DNA from: Rhizobium anhuiense
GTDB lineage: Bacteria; Pseudomonadota; Alphaproteobacteria; Rhizobiales; Rhizobiaceae
Direction of reading: 5' to 3'
Assembly: GCF_003985145.1 (NCBI RefSeq)
Contig: NZ_ML133522.1
Location: forward strand, 124,001 to 188,000
Length of the DNA stretch: 64,000 nucleotides
Shown here piece after piece: positions 8,372 through 18,434 of this stretch (position 1 is its first letter; the number at the start of each line of letters is the position of its first letter). The position numbers and the translations under genes are program-made. Under the pieces are notes generated by a model, which was given only the letters and a program-made list of their open reading frames with translations, ran no database searches and was not told the origin of the DNA.

Positions 8372-10711
8372 CTACACCCGCTTCATCCGCTCGACTGCCA
8401 TCAGTACCCGCTCGGGCGTCGCCGGCGCATCCAGCCTCGGGCAGACCTTGTAGTTGGCCACACTCGCCACCGCCATCGACAGTGCCTCCAGCACCGAGAT
8501 CGCCAGCATGAAGGGTGGTTCGCCGACCGCCTTGGAGCGACCGATGGTGGCCTCAGCGTTCTCCGACCATTCGGCGAGGCGCACGTTGAAGATCTTTGGA
8601 CGGTCGGAGGCGAGCGGAATCTTGTAGGTCGAGGGGGCGTGAGTGCGCAGCCGGCCCTTGTCGTCCCACCAGAGTTCTTCCGTCGTCAGCCAGCCCAGGC
8701 CCTGCACGAAGGCGCCTTCGACCTGGCCCATATCGATCGCCGGATTCAGCGAGCGACCGACATCGTGGAGGATGTCGGTACGGTCGATCAGATATTCGCC
8801 CGTCAGCGTGTCGATCGACACCTCGGTGCAGGAGGCGCCGTAGGCGAAATAATAGAAGGGCGTGCCGCGGCCGGCCTTGCGGTCCCAGTGGATCTTCGGC
8901 GTCTTGTAGAAGCCGGCGGCGGAAAGCTGGACGCGGGCGAAATAGGCCTGCTTGATGAAATCGGGAAAGGGAATCTCGATCTCGCCGGCGCGCACCCGGT
9001 TCGGCAGGAAGACGATGTCGGAAGGCGCCACATCCCATTTTTCGGCAGCAAACGCCACCAGCCGTTCCTTGATCTGGCGGGCGGCGTCGAAGGCTGCCAT
9101 GCCGTTCAAATCCGAGCCGGAGGAGGCCGCCGTCGCCGAGGTGTTCGGCACCTTGGCCGTTGTCGTCGCGGTGATCTTCACCCTGTCGATATCGACCTGG
9201 AAGCTGTCGGCCAGCACCTGCGCCACCTTGGTGTAGAGGCCCTGGCCCATTTCGGTGCCGCCATGATTCAGATGGATCGAGCCGTCCTGATAGATGTGGA
9301 CGAGGGCGCCGGCCTGGTTGAAGGCGGTCATGGTGAAGGAGATGCCGAATTTGACCGGCGTCAGCGCGATGCCCTTTCTGATATAGCGGCTGTCGCGGTT
9401 GAAGGCGATGATGGCGTTGCGCCGCGCCTGGTATCCGGCGGTCTCTTCCAGCTCCTCGACGACGCGGGCGATGACATTGTCCTCGACCTCCTGATGGTAA
9501 GGGGTGAGCGTGCGCCCGGAGCCCGGCTGGCCGTAAAAATTCCGCTTGCGGACGTCGAGAGGATCCTTGCCGAGGGCATAGGCGATCTCCTCGATGAAGC
9601 GCTCGGCGCCGAGCATGCCCTGCGGCCCGCCGAAACCGCGGAAGGCGGTGTTGGAAACGGTGTGCGTTTTCAGCGGTTTCGAGACCAGATGCACATGGGG
9701 GTAGAAGTAGCTGGAATCAGCATGGAAGAGGGCGCGGTCGGTCACCGGTCCGGAGAGGTCGGAGGAGAAGCCGCAGCGGGCCGCATAGGTCGCGTCGACC
9801 GCGTGGATGCGACCTTCGGCGTCGAAGCCGAGTTCGTAATCGACGAGGAAATCGTGGCGCTTGCCGGTGGCGCTCATGTCCTCGTCGCGGTCCGGGCGGA
9901 ACTTGACCGCGCGGCCGAGCTTCTTGGCGGCGATGGCGGCGAGTGCTGCGAACTGATTGCCCTGCGTCTCCTTGCCGCCGAAGCCGCCGCCCATGCGGCG
10001 CACATTAACGGTCACGGCGTTGGACGGGATATCGAGCACATGGCCGACGATGTGCTGGATCTCACTCGGATGCTGCGTCGAGGACCAGACGGTGACCTCG
10101 TCGTCCTCGCCGGGGATCGCTACGGCGATATGGCCTTCGAGGTAGAAATGCTCCTGTCCGCCGATGCGCATCTGACCTTTCAGACGCATGGCGGCATTGG
10201 TCATTTCCGTTTCCGGCTCGCCGCGCCTGAGCGTCATCGGGGTGATGACCAGCGGGCTGCCATTGGCGAGCGCACCATCGATATCGCTCCAGTGCTGCAG
10301 GTCGCGATAGTCGATCTTTGCCAGCCGCGCGGCGCGGCGGGCAGCGTCGCGCGTTTCGGCGATGACGGCAAAGATCGGCTGGCCGTGGAACTGAACTAAA
10401 GTTTCGGCCAGCAGCGGCTCGTCATGGCTGCCGTTCGAGCTGACGTCGTTGACGCCGGGCACGTCCTTGCCGGTGAAGACCCATACGACGCCGGGATAGG
10501 CGGCGACGGCGGAAAGGTCGATGCCGGCGATTTCGGCATGCGCCCGGTCGGAGAGGCCGAGGGCGCCGTGCAGCAGGCCTGCGGGTTCCGGAATGTCGTC
10601 GATATAATCGGCGGTTCCAGTGACGTGCTTATGCGCGGAATCATGCCGCAGCGCGCCGTGCATCGGGCCTGATATGATAACCTTGCGGTCGTCGAAGGTG
10701 GACTTGTCCAT
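8372..10711 (-). CDS. xdhB: Xanthine dehydrogenase, molybdopterin-binding large subunit
   Basis: The 779-residue subunit carries the molybdenum centre that hydroxylates hypoxanthine and xanthine to urate. Visible motifs include GGFGGKETQG near residue 245 (cofactor contact), GRAVKFRPDRDEDM, TAFRGFGGPQG, and GTEMGQGLYTKV. The C-terminal VGEPPFMLAISVLEAL contains the conserved Gly-Glu with the catalytic Glu. The length matches bacterial XdhB. It follows xdhA by 79 bp on the same strand. Confidence 0.95.
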   Translation of the reverse strand: MDKSTFDDRKVIISGPMHGALRHDSAHKHVTGTADYIDDIPEPAGLLHGALGLSDRAHAEIAGIDLSAVAAYPGVVWVFTGKDVPGVNDVSSNGSHDEPLLAETLVQFHGQPIFAVIAETRDAARRAARLAKIDYRDLQHWSDIDGALANGSPLVITPMTLRRGEPETEMTNAAMRLKGQMRIGGQEHFYLEGHIAVAIPGEDDEVTVWSSTQHPSEIQHIVGHVLDIPSNAVTVNVRRMGGGFGGKETQGNQFAALAAIAAKKLGRAVKFRPDRDEDMSATGKRHDFLVDYELGFDAEGRIHAVDATYAARCGFSSDLSGPVTDRALFHADSSYFYPHVHLVSKPLKTHTVSNTAFRGFGGPQGMLGAERFIEEIAYALGKDPLDVRKRNFYGQPGSGRTLTPYHQEVEDNVIARVVEELEETAGYQARRNAIIAFNRDSRYIRKGIALTPVKFGISFTMTAFNQAGALVHIYQDGSIHLNHGGTEMGQGLYTKVAQVLADSFQVDIDRVKITATTTAKVPNTSATAASSGSDLNGMAAFDAARQIKERLVAFAAEKWDVAPSDIVFLPNRVRAGEIEIPFPDFIKQAYFARVQLSAAGFYKTPKIHWDRKAGRGTPFYYFAYGASCTEVSIDTLTGEYLIDRTDILHDVGRSLNPAIDMGQVEGAFVQGLGWLTTEELWWDDKGRLRTHAPSTYKIPLASDRPKIFNVRLAEWSENAEATIGRSKAVGEPPFMLAISVLEALSMAVASVANYKVCPRLDAPATPERVLMAVERMKRV

Positions 10712-10790
10712 TAGCGCCTCCCTGTCGAGAGATTGCCCGCAGCCGATGCTCCGGGCGCTCGCGGCTCAGCGCCGACGGTCAATCTTTCCA

Positions 10791-12257
10791 TCACGCCACC
10801 TCCTCGAACCGCTTCAGTTCCGCCGGCGCGCCGACGGTCTCGAGGTAGAACCGCGTCAGCAGGTTCTTTGCCGTCAGCTGGCGGTATTCCGCCGAGGCGC
10901 GCCAGTCGGTCAGCGGCTGGTAATCGGCGTCGAAGGCGGGACGGGCCGCCTCGATCGTCGCTTCCGTCCATGGTTTGCCGATCAGTTCGGCCTCCACCGT
11001 GCGGGCGCGTTTCGGCGTTGCCGCCATGCCGCCGTAGGCGATGCGGATATCGGTGATCATCTCGGCATCGTCGAGCGTCAGCAGGAAGGCGCCGAGCACG
11101 GCGGTGATGTCCTCGTCGCGACGCTTGGTGATCTTGTAGGCGGCAAAGCGGCTGGTTGCTGCCGGATAGGGCACAAAAACGCTTTCGACGAATTCGCCGG
11201 GTTTCCGGTCCTGCTTGCCATAGGCGATGAAGAAATCCTCGAGCGGCATTCTGCGCTGGCCTTGCAGGGACCGCAGCGTCAGCGTCGCGCCGAGCGCGAT
11301 CAGCGGCGGTGGGCTATCGCCGATCGGCGAACCGTTTGCGATATTGCCGCCGATCGTGCCCATATTGCGCACCTGCTCGCCGCCGATGCGGTCGATCAGC
11401 CGCCCGAGCGCGGGGATTTTCTTGGAGATCGCCTCGAAAGCCTTGGTGTAACTGACGCCGGCGCCGATGGTGATGCCATCCTCGCCTTCCCCAACCGACT
11501 GCAATTCGCTGAGGTGGCTGATGAAAACCACCGGGCTCAGCCTGCGCATCTGCTTCGTCACCCAGAGGCCGACATCCGTCGCGCCGGCGACGATAATCGT
11601 ATCAGGCTCCTGCGAGAGGACTTCGGCGAGCGCCTGGACCGAAGCCGGCACGATCAGCCGGTCGTCGCCATTGGCAATCCGGATCGTGCCGCTCGCCTGC
11701 ATCGCCCAGAGCCGGGCGACGATTTCGGATCGCGTCCGTTCCAGCGGATCGAAGAGGGTGCTTGGCCGCATCAGGCTCACCTGCTCGGCAGCCTTGACGA
11801 TCGGCTCATAGCCGGTGCAACGACAGAGGTTGCCTTGCAGCGCCTTTTCGATCTCGTAGCGGCTGGGGTTTTCCCTGGTCAGCCACAGGCCATAGAGCGA
11901 CATGACGAAGCCCGGGGTACAGAAGCCGCATTGCGAGCCGTGACAATCGACCAATGCCTGTTGCACCGGATGCAGCGCGCCGTCCCTGCCGGCGAGATGC
12001 TCGACCGTCACCACATGGGTGGCGTGCAGTGAACCGATGAAACGGATGCAGGCATTGACGGATTCATAGGCGAGCTTACCGTCGGCAAGCCGCCCGACGA
12101 GCACGGTGCAGGCGCCGCAATCGCCTTCCGCACATCCTTCCTTGGTGCCTGTCAGCCGTCGCTTCAACCGCAGAAAATCGAGAAGCGTCTCGGTCGGCCT
12201 GACATCGGTGAGCGTGATGTCCTCGCCATTCAGGATGAAGCGGATGCTGTCGTTCAT
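10791..12257 (-). CDS. xdhA: Xanthine dehydrogenase, FeS/FAD small subunit
   Basis: The 488-residue subunit passes electrons from the molybdenum centre to NAD+. Residues 1-80 form a plant-type [2Fe-2S] ferredoxin with CAEGDCGACTV. Then comes the second cluster domain with CGFCTPGF and CRCTGY. From about residue 190 there is a CODH-type FAD-binding domain with NMGTIGGNIANGSPIGD. I start it at 12257, where the ferredoxin domain begins; an upstream in-frame start at 12311 would overlap bdhA. It lies 28 bp downstream of bdhA, as in the bdhA-xdhA2-xdhB2 operon described in Sinorhizobium meliloti. Confidence 0.95.
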   Translation of the reverse strand: MNDSIRFILNGEDITLTDVRPTETLLDFLRLKRRLTGTKEGCAEGDCGACTVLVGRLADGKLAYESVNACIRFIGSLHATHVVTVEHLAGRDGALHPVQQALVDCHGSQCGFCTPGFVMSLYGLWLTRENPSRYEIEKALQGNLCRCTGYEPIVKAAEQVSLMRPSTLFDPLERTRSEIVARLWAMQASGTIRIANGDDRLIVPASVQALAEVLSQEPDTIIVAGATDVGLWVTKQMRRLSPVVFISHLSELQSVGEGEDGITIGAGVSYTKAFEAISKKIPALGRLIDRIGGEQVRNMGTIGGNIANGSPIGDSPPPLIALGATLTLRSLQGQRRMPLEDFFIAYGKQDRKPGEFVESVFVPYPAATSRFAAYKITKRRDEDITAVLGAFLLTLDDAEMITDIRIAYGGMAATPKRARTVEAELIGKPWTEATIEAARPAFDADYQPLTDWRASAEYRQLTAKNLLTRFYLETVGAPAELKRFEEVA

Positions 12258-12285
12258 GATATTCCCGGTTATTTTTTCCAAATGG

Positions 12286-13062
12286 TTAAGCCGCCGTCCA
12301 GCCACCGTCAATCGAGATATGCGTTCCGGTCACCTGGCGGGCCGCGTCGCTGGCGAGGTAGAGCGACAGTGCACCGATTTCCTCGGCCTTGACGAATTCA
12401 CGCGTCGGCTGCGCCTTGAGGATGACTTCGCTCTTCACCTGCTCCTCGGTCATGCCGCGGGCTTTGGCGGTATCCGGGATCTGCTTCTCGACGAGCGGTG
12501 TCAGCACATAGCCGGGGCAGATGGCGTTTACGGTCACGCCGAATTCGGCAAGTTCAAGTGCTGCCGTCTTCGTCAGGCCTAATATACCATGTTTTGCCGC
12601 GACATAGGCGGATTTGAAGGGGGAGGCGACGAGCCCGTGGGCCGAGGCGATGTTGATGATGCGGCCGTACTTCCTGGCCTTCATCAGCGGGATCGCGGCG
12701 CGCATGGTATGAAAGGAGCTCGACAGATTGATCGCGATGATCTGATCCCATTTTTCGACCGGGAAATCCTCGATCTTCTCGACATGCTGGATGCCGGCAT
12801 TGTTGACCAGGACGTCGACGGTGTCGAAGGTCTTGTCAGCCGTTTCGATCAGGTCGGCGATCTCGGCGGGCTTCGTCATGTCGGCCGGATGATAGATCGC
12901 CCGGCCTTTGGACAATGATTCAAGCCGCTCGACGATCGCCTTGATTTCATCGGCCTTTCCGAAGCCGTTGATGACGACGTTGTCGCCCATTTCGGCGAAG
13001 GCCGTGGCGATCGCAAGGCCGATGCCGCTGGTGGAGCCGGTGACGACGACTGTTCTGCTCAT
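12286..13062 (-). CDS. bdhA: D-3-hydroxybutyrate dehydrogenase
   Basis: This 258-residue short-chain dehydrogenase oxidises D-3-hydroxybutyrate to acetoacetate with NAD+, the first step after polyhydroxybutyrate breakdown. The NAD motif TGSTSGIGLAIA, NNAGIQH, and the catalytic Ser and Y-x3-K (YVAAKHGILGLTK) are present. The C-terminal end SLYLASDAARQVTGTHISIDGGWTA is typical. AGGAGTG precedes the start at 13062. It is the first gene of the run bdhA-xdhA-xdhB. Confidence 0.93.
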   Translation of the reverse strand: MSRTVVVTGSTSGIGLAIATAFAEMGDNVVINGFGKADEIKAIVERLESLSKGRAIYHPADMTKPAEIADLIETADKTFDTVDVLVNNAGIQHVEKIEDFPVEKWDQIIAINLSSSFHTMRAAIPLMKARKYGRIINIASAHGLVASPFKSAYVAAKHGILGLTKTAALELAEFGVTVNAICPGYVLTPLVEKQIPDTAKARGMTEEQVKSEVILKAQPTREFVKAEEIGALSLYLASDAARQVTGTHISIDGGWTAA

Positions 13063-13220
13063 GCTTTTCACTCCTGAAATCGCGATGCTGCGTTGCAGCG
13101 TTATTTGCGAGGTTATGCCCAAAGCCGTCGGGCTGGCAATTCCGCTTTATTCGCTTTTCTCGCCCGCATCCGTGTCCTATTGATTTGCCTCGACAATTGA
13201 CATGTTGAGGGAGGGTTTTC

Positions 13221-14714
13221 ATGAGCGGATATGTTCTGGCGATCGATCAGGGAACGACATCGACGCGGGCGATCGTCTTTGACGGCGATATGCGTATCGC
13301 CGGCAAGGGCCAGAAGGAATTCACCCAGATCTATCCGCGTTCCGGCTGGGTCGAGCATGATCCCGAGGAAATCTGGGATTCGGTCGTCTCCACCGTCCAC
13401 ATGGCGTTGCGCGACGCCGGGATCGAGGCCAAGGATCTCGCAGCACTCGGCATCACCAACCAGCGCGAGACCGTCGTCGTCTGGGAGCGCGAAACAGGGC
13501 GACCGATCCAGAATGCCATCGTCTGGCAGGACCGGCGCACGGCAAGCTATTGCGACAATCTGAAAAGGCAGGATCTGGAGCGGCTGTTCACCAAGAAGAC
13601 CGGCCTGATCCTCGATCCCTATTTTTCCGGCACGAAGCTTTCCTGGATGCTGGCTAACGTAAAGGGCGCGCGGGCACGCGCCGCCAGGGGCGATCTCTGC
13701 TTCGGCACGATCGACACTTTCCTGATCTGGCGGCTGACGGGTGGCAAGAGCTTCGTCACCGATGCCACCAATGCCTCGCGCACGCTGATGTACAATATTG
13801 CCGAAAATGCGTGGGACGAGGATCTGCTCGACATTCTGAGGGTGCCGGCCGCCATGCTGCCGGAGGTCAAGGATTGCGCCGCCGATTTCGGCACGGTCAA
13901 TCCCGACATCTTCGGTGCAGCGATCCCGATTCTCGGTGTTGCCGGTGACCAGCAGGCGGCGACCATCGGCCAGGCGTGTTTTGCGCCGGGCATGATGAAA
14001 TCGACTTACGGCACCGGCTGTTTCGCACTGCTCAACACCGGCGCCGATATGGTGCGTTCCAGAAACCGGCTGCTGACCACCATCGCCTATCGCCTGAACG
14101 GCGAGACGACCTATGCGCTGGAGGGTTCGATCTTTATCGCGGGTGCCGCCGTGCAATGGCTGCGGGACGGGCTCGGCATCATCGACAGCGCCGCCGAAAC
14201 CAACGCGCTGGCCGAAAAGGCCGATCCGACACAGGAAGTCTATCTCGTGCCCGCCTTCACCGGCCTCGGCGCGCCGCACTGGGATGCCAAGGCGCGCGGT
14301 GCAATTTTCGGGCTGACGCGCAACAGCGGTCCGGCGGAGCTCTCCCGGGCGGCACTGGAAGCCGTCTGCTACCAGACCCGTGACCTGCTCGACGCCATGC
14401 AAAAGGACTGGAAGAACGGCACGGAAGACACGGTGCTGCGCGTCGACGGCGGCATGGTCGCTTCAACCTGGACGATGCAGCGCCTTGCCGACCTGCTCGA
14501 TGCCCCGGTCGACCGCCCGGTCATTCTCGAGACGACGGCGCTGGGGGCCGCCTGGCTCGCCGGCAGCCGGGCAGGGGTGTGGCCGGACAAGGACGGTTTT
14601 TCGGCGAGGTGGAAGCGGGATCGGCGGTTCGAGCCCGATATGGATGAGAAGCTGCGGGCGGCAAAGCTCAAGGGCTGGAAGAACGCGGTCAAGCGGACCT
14701 TGAGCGAGGGGTGA
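13221..14714 (+). CDS. glpK: Glycerol kinase
   Basis: The 497-residue FGGY-family kinase phosphorylates glycerol to sn-glycerol 3-phosphate. The N-terminal ATPase motif [15 protein letters not shown], the substrate segment [12 protein letters not shown], the ITNQRET motif with the Arg-Glu pair for glycerol, and the second FGGY signature ([10 protein letters not shown]) are all visible. GAGGG precedes the ATG. It is divergent from bdhA. No glycerol transporter or glpD is next to it, which is unlike many rhizobia that keep glpK in a plasmid glp operon. Confidence 0.95.
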   Translation: MSGYVLAIDQGTTSTRAIVFDGDMRIAGKGQKEFTQIYPRSGWVEHDPEEIWDSVVSTVHMALRDAGIEAKDLAALGITNQRETVVVWERETGRPIQNAIVWQDRRTASYCDNLKRQDLERLFTKKTGLILDPYFSGTKLSWMLANVKGARARAARGDLCFGTIDTFLIWRLTGGKSFVTDATNASRTLMYNIAENAWDEDLLDILRVPAAMLPEVKDCAADFGTVNPDIFGAAIPILGVAGDQQAATIGQACFAPGMMKSTYGTGCFALLNTGADMVRSRNRLLTTIAYRLNGETTYALEGSIFIAGAAVQWLRDGLGIIDSAAETNALAEKADPTQEVYLVPAFTGLGAPHWDAKARGAIFGLTRNSGPAELSRAALEAVCYQTRDLLDAMQKDWKNGTEDTVLRVDGGMVASTWTMQRLADLLDAPVDRPVILETTALGAAWLAGSRAGVWPDKDGFSARWKRDRRFEPDMDEKLRAAKLKGWKNAVKRTLSEG

Positions 14715-14874
14715 TCAGCGGGATGTAGTTCCGTTCGTCCCAGGAGATGCACCGCTATTCTTCAGCTACGGCGCCGCCCGTGCTCCGGAGATCACGAATC
14801 TCCGCCCATAATTTTTTGATGCGCGCTGTCGGTCAAGGCGGTACTCCTTCGTCATTCGGAAAGAGGAGTGAGCG

Positions 14875-15249
14875 ATGCTTTATGCAATCCTTTGTTACGC
14901 CCATGAGGAAACCGTCTTTGCCTGGAGCAAGGAGGAGGAAGCTGCCGTCATGGAGAAACTCTATGCCGTGCAGGAGCCGCTTGCCGCATCCGGCAAACTC
15001 GGCCCCGTCGGCCGGTTGATGCCGACGACCGCTGCGACCACCGTGCGCAAGGGCAAGGACGAACCCTTGGTCATCGACGGGCCCTTTGCGGAAACGAAGG
15101 AGGCGCTTCTCGGCTTCTATGTGGTCGACTTCGAAACGCTCGACGAGGCGATCGCCTTCTCGAAGCAGCTTTCATCCGTCAATCCAGGTTCCACCTCTTA
15201 CGAAATTCGGCCTTTCTACGTCTTCAGGCCCGGAGATGCTTCATCATGA
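14875..15249 (+). CDS. YCII-related DGPF-domain protein
   Basis: The 124-residue protein has the YciI/DGPF fold: the MLYAILCYA start, and the motif VIDGPFAETKEALLGFYVVD with the DGPF residues near 65-68. GAGGAG precedes the start. Its stop overlaps the start of the sigma factor gene by four bases (ATGA). DGPF proteins are the standing partners of ECF42-type sigma factors, though their biochemical role is unresolved. Confidence 0.85.
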   Translation: MLYAILCYAHEETVFAWSKEEEAAVMEKLYAVQEPLAASGKLGPVGRLMPTTAATTVRKGKDEPLVIDGPFAETKEALLGFYVVDFETLDEAIAFSKQLSSVNPGSTSYEIRPFYVFRPGDASS

Positions 15250-16505
15250 CAGACATTGCCTGGATCGACCTCGCGCTTGCATCGGCCCGCCCGAAGGCGC
15301 TCGGCGCGCTGCTGCGCTATTTCCGCAATCTCGATATCGCGGAAGAGGCGTTTCAGGAGGCGTGCCTGAGGGCGATCCGGACATGGCCGGAGAAAGGGCC
15401 GCCACGTGACCCCACAGCCTGGCTGATCTTCGTCGGTCGAAACAGCGGCATCGATGCTGTGCGCAAGCGGGCGAAGACCCAGGCTCTGCCGGATGAGGAC
15501 GTCATCTCCGATACCGAGGATGCCGAAAGCGATATTGTCGAGCGGCTCGATGATTCCCATTATCGCGACGATATTCTGCGGCTTCTCTTCATCTGCTGCC
15601 ACCCGGACCTGCCGGCGACCCAACAGATCGCCCTGGCGCTGCGCATCGTCTCCGGCCTTTCGGTGCCGCAGATCGCGCGTGCCTTCCTGGTGTCCGAAAG
15701 CGCCATGGAGCAGCGCATCACCCGGGCCAAGGCGCGCGTCGCCAAGGCAGGGGTGCCTTTCGAAACGCCGAGCCCTGAGGAAAGGGCCGAACGGCTCTCG
15801 ATCGTCAGCACGATGATCTATCTGATCTTCAACGAGGGCTACAGCCAGGCCGATCCCCGGCATGAGGCGGCTGCCTTCAGCGACGAGGCGATCCGGCTGG
15901 CTCGGTTGATGCTGCATATCTTCCCGTCGGAACCGGAGCTGATGGGGCTGCTTGCGCTCATGCTCCTGCAGATCTCGCGCCGGCCGGCGCGCTTCAGCGC
16001 CGAGGACGAGATCGTGCTGCTCGAGGATCAGGACCGGTCGCTCTGGAACCAGCCCTTCATCAACGAGGCCTTAGCGCTGCTCGACAAGGCGCTGCGCCAT
16101 CGTCGGCCCGGCCCCTATCAGTTGCAGGCAGCCATCGCCGCCGTTCACTCCCGGGCAAAACGCGCTGGGGATACCGACTGGGTGGAGATCGACCTGCTCT
16201 ACCGCGCGCTGGAGCGCCTTCAGCCGTCGCCTGTAATAACGCTCAACCGGGCCGTCGTCGTCTCCAAGCTCCAAGGTGCACAGGATGCGCTCGATCTCAT
16301 CGATCCGCTTGGCGAAAAACTCGGCGGCTATTTTTACTACCACGGCTTACGGGGCGGGCTGCTGAAGCAGCTTGGCCTGACCAGCCAGGCGCGCGAAGCC
16401 TTCGAGCGCGCCATTGCCCTGGCCCACTCGGCCGCCGAGGCCGCCCATATCCGCAGGCAGATCGACAAGATGCAGGAAGAGGCCACGCAGCCGATCGCAA
16501 AATAA
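15246..16505 (+). CDS. ECF sigma factor, ECF42 type with long C-terminal extension
   Basis: The 419-residue protein has a sigma-70 region 2 at about residues 10-75 (ALLRYFRNLDIAEEAFQEA), a region 4 helix-turn-helix at about 110-165 (LRIVSGLSVPQIARAFLVSE), and a large helical C-terminal domain from 180 to the end with TPR-like character (GLLKQLGLTSQAREAFERA). The extension replaces an anti-sigma factor in this group. Translational coupling to the DGPF gene, and an SRPBCC gene after it, suggest a small stress-response unit. Confidence 0.88.
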   Translation: MTDIAWIDLALASARPKALGALLRYFRNLDIAEEAFQEACLRAIRTWPEKGPPRDPTAWLIFVGRNSGIDAVRKRAKTQALPDEDVISDTEDAESDIVERLDDSHYRDDILRLLFICCHPDLPATQQIALALRIVSGLSVPQIARAFLVSESAMEQRITRAKARVAKAGVPFETPSPEERAERLSIVSTMIYLIFNEGYSQADPRHEAAAFSDEAIRLARLMLHIFPSEPELMGLLALMLLQISRRPARFSAEDEIVLLEDQDRSLWNQPFINEALALLDKALRHRRPGPYQLQAAIAAVHSRAKRAGDTDWVEIDLLYRALERLQPSPVITLNRAVVVSKLQGAQDALDLIDPLGEKLGGYFYYHGLRGGLLKQLGLTSQAREAFERAIALAHSAAEAAHIRRQIDKMQEEATQPIAK

Positions 16506-16605
16506 AATCCGAAAAGGCCGGTACGCTGTCGGAACGGCGAACGTCGACACGTCCTTGTAACAACCTGACAGGAGACAGGTTTCATTCAAATGGAGAGATG
16601 TCGCA

Positions 16606-17073
16606 ATGACCGCCAGCACGCAACATGAACTCGTCCTCGTGCGCGAATTCGACGCGCCACGCGAGAAGATCTACAAGGCATGGACCAATCCCGATCTGCT
16701 GAAGCAGTGGTTCGTGCCGCGTCCCTGGGGTGTGGCGGACGCAACGCTCGACGTCCGCCCCGGCGGTTCCAGTCTCGTCGTCATGCATGATCCCGAGGGC
16801 AATCAGTATCCGAACCGCGGCGTCTATCTCGAGATCATCGAGAATGAGAAGATCGTCTTCACAGATGCCTATACCAGCGCCTGGGTACCATCCGAGAAAC
16901 CTTTCTTTACAGGTGTCATCCTGCTCGAAGATCTGGGCAACGGTCGCACCAGATATACGGCCAAGGCGCTGCACTGGCGCGCCGAGGACAAGGAAGCGCA
17001 TGAGAAGATGGGCTTCCACGAAGGGTGGGGCAAGGCTGCCGATCAGCTGGCGGAGCTGCTGGCGAAGATGTGA
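16606..17073 (+). CDS. SRPBCC / AHSA1-like domain protein
   Basis: The 155-residue protein belongs to the START/Bet v1-like superfamily: LVLVREFDAPREKIYKAWTN at the start, LKQWF, then the beta-rich middle and a C-terminal helix (HEKMGFHEGWGKAADQLAELL). Such proteins bind small hydrophobic ligands. GGAGAG lies upstream. It is 100 bp from the ECF42 gene on the same strand, a frequent neighbour of ECF42/DGPF genes. The gene stops five bases before a long G tract. Confidence 0.85.
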   Translation: MTASTQHELVLVREFDAPREKIYKAWTNPDLLKQWFVPRPWGVADATLDVRPGGSSLVVMHDPEGNQYPNRGVYLEIIENEKIVFTDAYTSAWVPSEKPFFTGVILLEDLGNGRTRYTAKALHWRAEDKEAHEKMGFHEGWGKAADQLAELLAKM

Positions 17074-17077
17074 GCGG

Positions 17078-17123
<46 letters not shown>

Positions 17124-17324
17124 GCTTCAAGTACGATCTAAGGCGGTTCGAAAGATGAATCCGCCGGCGCTTCGAAGTGGTTGAATTCAGATTCGAATTA
17201 ATCGATCGCTCTGCCTGATCACCAAACACATCATGCCGCCATCGAAATTCTCGAACATTCCGTTCCACAATTTGTATTTGCGCTCCATCCCAGCCATCCT
17301 TATCTCAGCCGGGAATTCAATAGG

Positions 17325-18395
17325 ATGCCGATGATGGAACTGGGGCTTTACACATTTGCCGACGTCAATCCGAGCCCTGCCGGCAGCAGAGGTGTCGAAG
17401 GGGCGGAGCGGCTGAAGAACCTGATCGAGGAAATCGAGCTCGCCGACCAGGTGGGGCTCGATGTCTTTGGGCTCGGCGAGCATCATCGGCCGGACTATGC
17501 GGCATCCGCTCCTGCTGTCGTATTGGCCGCGGCCGCGGTCAAAACCAAGAACATCCGGCTGACCAGTGCGGTCACCGTGCTCTCCTCCGACGATCCGGTG
17601 CGCGTCTTCCAGCAGTTTTCGACGCTCGACCTGCTCTCCAACGGCCGGGCAGAGATCATGGCCGGGCGTGGCTCCTTCATCGAGTCCTTCCCGCTATTCG
17701 GCTATAATCTCGAAGACTACGACCAGCTTTTCGAGGAGAAGCTCGATCTGCTGCTGGCGCTGCGCGACAGCGAGGTTGTGGAGTGGAAGGGCGAGCTTCG
17801 CGCGCCGATCAACGGGCGCGGCGTCTATCCCAGGCCGCTGCAGGATCCGCTGCCGCTCTGGGTCGCCGTCGGCGGCACGCCGCAGTCGGTGGCGCGCGCC
17901 GGGGCGCTCGGGCTGCCGGTGGCGCTGGCGATCATCGGTGGTGAGCCACGCCGTTTCGCGCCGCTCTTCGATCTCTACCGCGAGGCTGCGCGCCGGGCAG
18001 GGCAGGACCAGGCGAAGCTGAAGACCAGCATCAATGTCCATGGCTTTATCGCCGATACGACGGAGGCCGCCGCCGACCAGTTTTACGGGCCGCAGGCCGA
18101 AGTGATGAACCGCATCGGCCGCGAGCGCGGCTGGGGGCCGACGAACCGGGCGCATTTCGATATGTCGCGCGGGCCGAACGGCGCGCTCTTCGTTGGCGAT
18201 CCCGAGGCGGTCGCCGAAAAGATCATCGCCCATCACGCGCTTTTCAGGAACGACCGCTTCCTGCTGCAGATGGCGATCGGCCTGATGCCGCATGATCAGA
18301 TCATGCGTGGTATTGAACTGTACGGGACGAAAGTCGCGCCGATCGTCAGAAAGGCATTGACTGAAAAGGGTGAAGGGGCGAAAGCCTCAGCTTGA
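17325..18395 (+). CDS. Luciferase-like (LLM class) flavin-dependent oxidoreductase
   Basis: The 356-residue protein has the bacterial luciferase TIM-barrel pattern: [13 protein letters not shown], then [24 protein letters not shown] segments carrying the EHH motif, then [30 protein letters not shown] and a C-terminal [10 protein letters not shown]. It should use FMNH2 or F420-like reduced flavin to oxidise a small substrate that cannot be read from sequence. The start is uncertain among ATG codons at 17325, 17331 and 17334. It lies downstream of the G tract. Confidence 0.8.
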   Translation: MPMMELGLYTFADVNPSPAGSRGVEGAERLKNLIEEIELADQVGLDVFGLGEHHRPDYAASAPAVVLAAAAVKTKNIRLTSAVTVLSSDDPVRVFQQFSTLDLLSNGRAEIMAGRGSFIESFPLFGYNLEDYDQLFEEKLDLLLALRDSEVVEWKGELRAPINGRGVYPRPLQDPLPLWVAVGGTPQSVARAGALGLPVALAIIGGEPRRFAPLFDLYREAARRAGQDQAKLKTSINVHGFIADTTEAAADQFYGPQAEVMNRIGRERGWGPTNRAHFDMSRGPNGALFVGDPEAVAEKIIAHHALFRNDRFLLQMAIGLMPHDQIMRGIELYGTKVAPIVRKALTEKGEGAKASA

Positions 18396-18434
18396 GGTGG
18401 CCGCGGCCGCCCTGCGCACGGCCGGGACAGACGA

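Noticed and set aside
8639..10399. A 586-residue plus-strand frame opposite xdhB
   Set aside because: The minus strand encodes a full-length XdhB with all motifs. The antisense frame is low in complexity and matches no family.
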